From an uncultured Bacteroidales bacterium (GTDB taxonomy: Bacteria; Bacteroidota; Bacteroidia; Bacteroidales; Bacteroidaceae): a DNA stretch of 64,000 bases. The stretch covers positions 41,999 through 105,998 of the forward strand of contig CADAJS010000009.1 of NCBI GenBank assembly GCA_902788315.1, given 5' to 3'. Positions within the stretch are counted from its first letter, which is position 1. The number at the start of each line of letters is the position of its first letter. Below the pieces are notes generated by a model. The model saw nothing but the letters and a program-made list of their open reading frames with translations. It did no database searches and was not told the origin of the DNA. Below are positions 60,863 to 64,000 of the stretch, in pieces. Position numbers and translations under genes: made by a program.

Positions 60863-60971
60863 CACCGCAATCAAGGAGGCTACATGGCGGTTTGCCCGCC
60901 AACAGCCCCCCTCCCCCTCGGCAGACTGTCAGCAAAAAAGCATACACAGATTAATTGACGTATCAAGTAAT

Positions 60972-61640
60972 ATGAAGAAGAGTTTTATTATCTATGCCGT
61001 GGCATATCTTGCTTTGTTGGCGTATGCGTGCTGGCTACTATACTCATATCCCAAACTGGAGCTCCACCTGATGCTGAATTCCCATCACACAGCGTTTCAG
61101 GATGTATTCTTCAAATACTACTCCATGCTTGCCGAGTGGCCACTGTATCTTCTGGCACTGGTGCCATTACTCCTGAAGTGGAAGAGGATTGTCATCTTCT
61201 TTTTCATTTGCGAGATATCGTCGGCGATATTCGTGCAGATACTGAAACACATCTTCGACGCAGACCGTCCCGCCCGCGCTTTCGAGCACTTTCAGGGTGC
61301 GGTATTGCCCGTGGTGCAGGGTGTGCACTTGCATCACAGCCATTCCTTCCCATCCGGACATAGCTCGACATTCTTTGTATTCTTTACCTGCTGCGCGCTG
61401 ATGCTGGCAAGCTACTTTCATCGCTCCGGGCGACATGGCTACAAGGAGCTTCTCCTCACTGCTGCGGCCATGCTGTTGCTGCTGTCGCTGGCAGCTGTTG
61501 GCGGCTATTCTCGCATCTATCTTTCGCAGCATTTCCTGTCGGACGTGTGCATGGGCAGCATCATCGGATTCTCCGTCCCGTGCCTGCTATACTATTTCTG
61601 TGGAAACCGGTTGCTGAAACCAAAAAGTGGATTAATATGA
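60972..61640 (+). CDS. PAP2-family membrane phosphatase
   Basis: 222 residues from ATG 60972. About six membrane helices. The three PAP2 motifs are complete: KHIFDADRPARAFE (K-x6-RP, about residues 93-106), HSFPSGHSSTFFVFF (PSGHS) and GYSRIYLSQHFLSDVCMGSI (SR-x5-H-x3-D). It should dephosphorylate a lipid phosphate such as lipid A or undecaprenyl diphosphate at the periplasmic face. Its stop overlaps the phosphoethanolamine transferase start, suggesting joint lipid A remodelling. Confidence 0.9.
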   Translation: MKKSFIIYAVAYLALLAYACWLLYSYPKLELHLMLNSHHTAFQDVFFKYYSMLAEWPLYLLALVPLLLKWKRIVIFFFICEISSAIFVQILKHIFDADRPARAFEHFQGAVLPVVQGVHLHHSHSFPSGHSSTFFVFFTCCALMLASYFHRSGRHGYKELLLTAAAMLLLLSLAAVGGYSRIYLSQHFLSDVCMGSIIGFSVPCLLYYFCGNRLLKPKSGLI

Positions 61641-63172
61641 TGAAACTATTGCGCAAGCCCATTTCGCTTTTCCTCTTCTCGTGCATCGTAAGCATAGGAA
61701 CGCTGTTGCTCTACAACATTCCGTTCTTCAGCTATGTGGCCGAGAACACCAATGCCCAGGCAGGCGGCAAGGTGCTGTTGCTGACGTCGCTCGTCGTCAT
61801 CATGCTGGTGGCCAACTTCATGATGACCTATCTCGTGATGTATCTGATGCGAATGGTAGGGCGTATCCTGCTGGCAGTATTATCGATTATCAATGCGACG
61901 GCCGTCTATTTTATCTTCACCTACAACGTAATCATTGATTCCACCACCATCGGGAACGTGTTTAATACCAAATACTCGGAGGCTTCGGGCTTCTTCAGCT
62001 GGTCGCTCTGGCTCTTCATCTTCGTGTGCGGCATCCTGCCCGCCCTGTACTGTCTGCTGCAGCCTGTGGCCATGGGCAAGGCAAAGACGCTCGCCATCAG
62101 CTGTGGTGGCTCGCTGGCAACAATCCTCGCCGTCGCGATGCTGAATATCAGTCAGACATTGTGGATAGGACAGCACGACACCGAGCTGGGAGGACTGCTC
62201 CAACCATGGTCCTATCTGATCAATACCTGTCGTATAGCCAGTTCCAAGAAGGGCAAGCAGGCCCAGGAGATAAAACTGCCCGACGGCACGATCAGCGACA
62301 ACGAGAAGGCTGTGGTGGTGCTCGTCATCGGCGAATCGGCAAGGAAAGCCAACTTCCAGCTCTATGGCTATCCGCGCGAGACCAATCCGCTGCTGTCCGC
62401 ACAGCCCGACCTGAAGGTGTACCAGGCCAACTCGTGTGCCACATATACCACCGCTGGGACTAAGGCCATCCTGGAGCCTAAGAACTCCGACGACCTCTAT
62501 GAGCTGCTGCCCAACTATGCCTTCCGAACGGGCGTCGATGTGGCATGGCGTACATCCAACTGGGGAGAGCCTCCCATACATATCGACGAATACCTTAGCA
62601 AAAAACAACTTGCCGCTATCTATCCTGACGAAGACAGCCACTACGACGGTATCCTCTTTGCAGGACTTCGCCAGCGCATCGAGACGAGCAAGAAGAACAA
62701 GGTGCTCATCATCCTGCACACCAGCACAAGCCATGGTCCCAAGTATGCCGACAAGTACCCCCGGGAGTTTGAGGTCTTCAAACCTGTGGCAACGAATGTG
62801 GAGGAAAGCGAGAAAGACCTGAGCCTGCTGGTCAATGCATACGACAACACCATCCTCTATACCGATTTCCTCTTAAACGGCCTCATCGACACCCTGCGCT
62901 CCATGGACCAGTGGCACAGCGCCATGATCTTCATCTCCGACCATGGAGAGTCGCTTGGCGAGAACAAAATCTTCATGCACGGCCTGCCCATGAAGCTGGC
63001 GCCGAAGGTACAGTATGAAATACCGATGCTGGTGTGGACTTCGAAGGACTTCAGAACGTATAGAAGCGACCTGCCGGCAGTCCTGGAGCAGCACTACGTC
63101 TTCCATTCGGTGCTCAACCTGCTTTCCATCCAGTCGCCAGCCTACGACGAGAGCTTTGACATATTCGAATAA
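61637..63172 (+). CDS. Phosphoethanolamine transferase, EptA/sulfatase family
   Basis: 511 residues; ATG 61637 overlaps the PAP2 stop (ATGA), with an immediately adjacent second ATG at 61640. Five membrane helices (about 1-165), then the sulfatase-like catalytic domain: VVLVIGESARKANFQLYGYP (metal-ligand Glu, about residues 229-248), the nucleophile region CATYTTAGTKAIL, and FISDHGESLGENKIFMHGLP (metal-ligand Asp/His). It should move phosphoethanolamine from phosphatidylethanolamine to lipid A or another envelope acceptor, which commonly raises resistance to cationic peptides. Coupling to a PAP2 phosphatase suggests phosphate removal and replacement on lipid A. The acceptor is inferred. Confidence 0.9.
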   Translation: MMKLLRKPISLFLFSCIVSIGTLLLYNIPFFSYVAENTNAQAGGKVLLLTSLVVIMLVANFMMTYLVMYLMRMVGRILLAVLSIINATAVYFIFTYNVIIDSTTIGNVFNTKYSEASGFFSWSLWLFIFVCGILPALYCLLQPVAMGKAKTLAISCGGSLATILAVAMLNISQTLWIGQHDTELGGLLQPWSYLINTCRIASSKKGKQAQEIKLPDGTISDNEKAVVVLVIGESARKANFQLYGYPRETNPLLSAQPDLKVYQANSCATYTTAGTKAILEPKNSDDLYELLPNYAFRTGVDVAWRTSNWGEPPIHIDEYLSKKQLAAIYPDEDSHYDGILFAGLRQRIETSKKNKVLIILHTSTSHGPKYADKYPREFEVFKPVATNVEESEKDLSLLVNAYDNTILYTDFLLNGLIDTLRSMDQWHSAMIFISDHGESLGENKIFMHGLPMKLAPKVQYEIPMLVWTSKDFRTYRSDLPAVLEQHYVFHSVLNLLSIQSPAYDESFDIFE

Positions 63173-63250
63173 TACGCTCTACGACGTAGTGTAAAGTGGA
63201 AAGCGTAAAATGGCTTTCCGCTTCGAGGGCGGTTTTTTGCTCGTACACCA

Positions 63251-63286
63251 GAGAAAAATTTTTCTCTCACGTGGGCGGAAAAAATG
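63251..63286. repeat. Palindromic element GAGAAAAATTTTTCTC and flank
   Basis: A perfect 16-bp palindrome (63251-63266), then TCACGTGGGCGGAAAAAATG. It aligns with 8731-8765 with several substitutions. Confidence 0.7.
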
Positions 63287-63302
63287 GAGGTTACTCACTT
63301 CT

Positions 63303-63323
63303 CTGCCGCTTGGCTTGTCGAAG
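63303..63323. repeat. Partial double-hairpin element
   Basis: CTGCCG followed by CTTGG-CTTGT-CGAAG. One mismatch relative to the paired copy at 51561-51575. Confidence 0.6.
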
Positions 63324-63324
63324 C

Positions 63325-63357
63325 GCTCGGCTCCGCCGCTTTGCCTTTAGTGCAAAG
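63325..63357. repeat. Double-hairpin element, CTTTGC/GCAAAG form
   Basis: CGGC-TCC-GCCG then CTTTGC-CTTTAGT-GCAAAG. It pairs with the CTTCGC/GCGAAG form at 63755-63786, with the same loop. Confidence 0.8.
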
Positions 63358-63466
63358 AATCCCTTATTCGCCGAAATAAAAGATTTCGACCTTAGCCACC
63401 CCGGGCCGTTTGGTCAGACGCCTCGGGCCGTCCGACCGTCCGCCCCGAGCCATTCTCCTTCCGCAC

Positions 63467-63507
63467 CCGGCTCCATCTCCCTCCGCAGCCGGCTCCATCT
63501 CCCTCCG
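63467..63507. repeat. Two copies of CCGGCTCCATCTCCCTCCG
   Basis: A 19-nt unit at 63467-63485 repeated exactly at 63489-63507. Confidence 0.9.
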
Positions 63508-63546
63508 ATACGTTCTCTGAGCGTAGTTTAAAGTCAGTTTTGAAGT

Positions 63547-63636
63547 TGTTCCTCGCTGAAGTCTGTCTTCATTCCCAAGAATGTGGAACACATCTACAAT
63601 ATCAGCGTAGAAGAAATAGGGGAACTGGCTTTTTCA
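63547..63636 (+). pseudogene. Possible BspA-type leucine-rich-repeat gene remnant
   Basis: Between stops, the frame encodes LKSVFIPKNVEHIYNISVEE followed by IGELAFSLH. The IPKNV and IGELAFS words resemble BspA/LRR_5 repeat units (L-x-S-x-x-IP-x-x-V-x-x-IG-x-x-AF) with part missing. It is too short to be a gene and has no start signal. The identification is tentative. Confidence 0.35.
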
Positions 63637-63642
63637 CTCCAT

Positions 63643-63665
63643 TAACGTGTAAAAAATGCACGTTA
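63643..63665. terminator. Hairpin TAACGTG / CACGTTA with A-rich loop
   Basis: 7-bp stem with a 9-nt TAAAAAATG loop, followed by TTCTCTCTTT. It lies right after the LRR-like remnant and may be the terminator of the lost gene. Confidence 0.5.
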
Positions 63666-63736
63666 TTCTCTCTTTCAAGTTCACCCTCTTTGAATACATT
63701 AATTATATGGCAACGAACATTTGACTCCTCACGAAG

Positions 63737-63878
63737 TACACTATACACTATACGCTCGGCTCCGCCGCTTCGCCTTTAGTGCGAAGAACTATACACTTTA
63801 AACAATACACTTTAAAACTGACTTTACACTATAAACTATACACTATACACTTTAAAAGTGCACTATACACTTTAAAAG
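63737..63878. repeat. ACTATACACTTTAAAA-type degenerate repeat run
   Basis: Repeated words ACTATACAC and CACTTTAAAA over about 140 bp, interrupted by a double-hairpin element. A short related run lies at 35740-35775 between the Fe-S aldo/keto reductase and polyferredoxin genes. Confidence 0.85.
63755..63786. repeat. Double-hairpin element, CTTCGC/GCGAAG form
   Basis: CGGC-TCC-GCCG (63757-63767) then CTTCGC-CTTTAGT-GCGAAG (63768-63786). It is embedded in the ACTATACAC run, with ACTATAC-type sequence on both sides. Confidence 0.8.
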
Positions 63879-63920
63879 CCATCTGTGCGACCCAAAACCG
63901 CCACTCGAGTCAAATCATCG

Positions 63921-63936
63921 TTTCACTCGAGTGAAA
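63921..63936. repeat. Perfect 16-bp palindrome TTTCACTCGAGTGAAA
   Basis: Exact self-complement. Related half-words (CCACTCGAGTC, CCACTCAAACG) flank it, and an inverted pair TATGTTC / GAACATA follows at 63960-63983. Confidence 0.85.
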
Positions 63937-64000
63937 TTGACACGCCACTCAAACGATAGTATGTTCATAGTCCAACGAACATAGGGTCCGTGAGCCGATG

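Larger units (their letters stand above)
63173..64000. other. Gene-free repeat-rich region to the window end
   Basis: About 830 bp holding palindromic elements, double-hairpin elements, a 19-bp tandem repeat, a coding remnant and a long ACTATACACTTTAAAA-type run. No open frame looks real. Confidence 0.75.

Noticed and set aside
63540..63779. 79-residue plus-strand open frame
   Set aside because: It runs through repeats and a hairpin; another frame in the same segment looks more protein-like but is only a remnant.
63905..63983. Phage or integrative-element attachment site at the window end
   Set aside because: Palindromes are present, but there is no integrase or tRNA, and no matching second site was seen.
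1..64000. tRNA, rRNA and known riboswitches
   Set aside because: Intergenic regions were read on both strands and no cloverleaf, rRNA segment or recognisable riboswitch core was found. The TonB receptor leader is about 50 nt, too short for a cobalamin riboswitch.

Overview
The window looks like a chromosomal segment of a G+C-rich member of the Bacteroidales, most likely Prevotellaceae-like. This is inference from several signs: -7 promoter boxes of the TAnnTTTG type upstream of many genes, T9SS-type C-terminal sorting tails, the GH97/GH92/GH27/GH78 enzyme families, a Bacteroidetes-type long signal peptidase I, AraC-type regulators carrying TPR and membrane segments, and intergenic AATTATG-type tandem repeats. 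No rRNA, tRNA, CRISPR array, integrase or intact insertion sequence was seen.

Layout. 1-6.6 kb (minus): an exported surface group made of a large partial protein, an outer-membrane barrel and a T9SS-sorted protein, divergent from a membrane TPR/AraC regulator (7-8.7 kb). 9-17 kb: housekeeping genes typA, manA, a stand-alone RecQ-C-terminus-like protein, cysK, then dprA/thioesterase/DUF2851. 16.7-23.3 kb (plus): dapB, lepB, a signal peptidase paralogue lacking its catalytic dyad, WbqC, an RluA-type pseudouridine synthase with a repeat-like insertion, and a GH28 enzyme of different base composition. 24.4-31.2 kb (minus): a five-gene glycerol-phosphate operon coding for GlpD, a GlpT-like transporter, an sn-glycerol-1-phosphate dehydrogenase (AraM/EgsA family), a second GlpT-like transporter and a HAD-IIA phosphatase. 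31.5-34.3 kb: TonB receptor and AraC regulator. 34.3-37.4 kb: a Tat-type aldo/keto reductase with Fe-S clusters, next to a NapH-NapG-like fused polyferredoxin. 37.5-39.3 kb: a WaaP-like kinase and a glycosyltransferase. 39.4-45 kb (minus): rpoN, PAP2-like protein, purE, ispG, rmuC. 45.2-60.7 kb: a FAS1 lipoprotein and a glycan-degradation region without SusC/SusD (GH27, calcineurin-like phosphatase, MBL-fold protein, GH78, GH97, GH92 and an HhH/outer-membrane protein). 61-63.2 kb: PAP2 phosphatase and phosphoethanolamine transferase in an overlapping pair. 63.2-64 kb holds only repeats and a gene remnant.

The most interesting candidates are three. The first is the glycerol-phosphate operon, whose gene content predicts oxidation of both enantiomers of glycerol phosphate. 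The second is the exported Fe-S aldo/keto reductase with its own membrane electron conduit. The third is a set of dispersed small palindromic or hairpin elements whose arms change in a compensatory way between copies. All function calls rest on reading motifs by eye; no database search was run.
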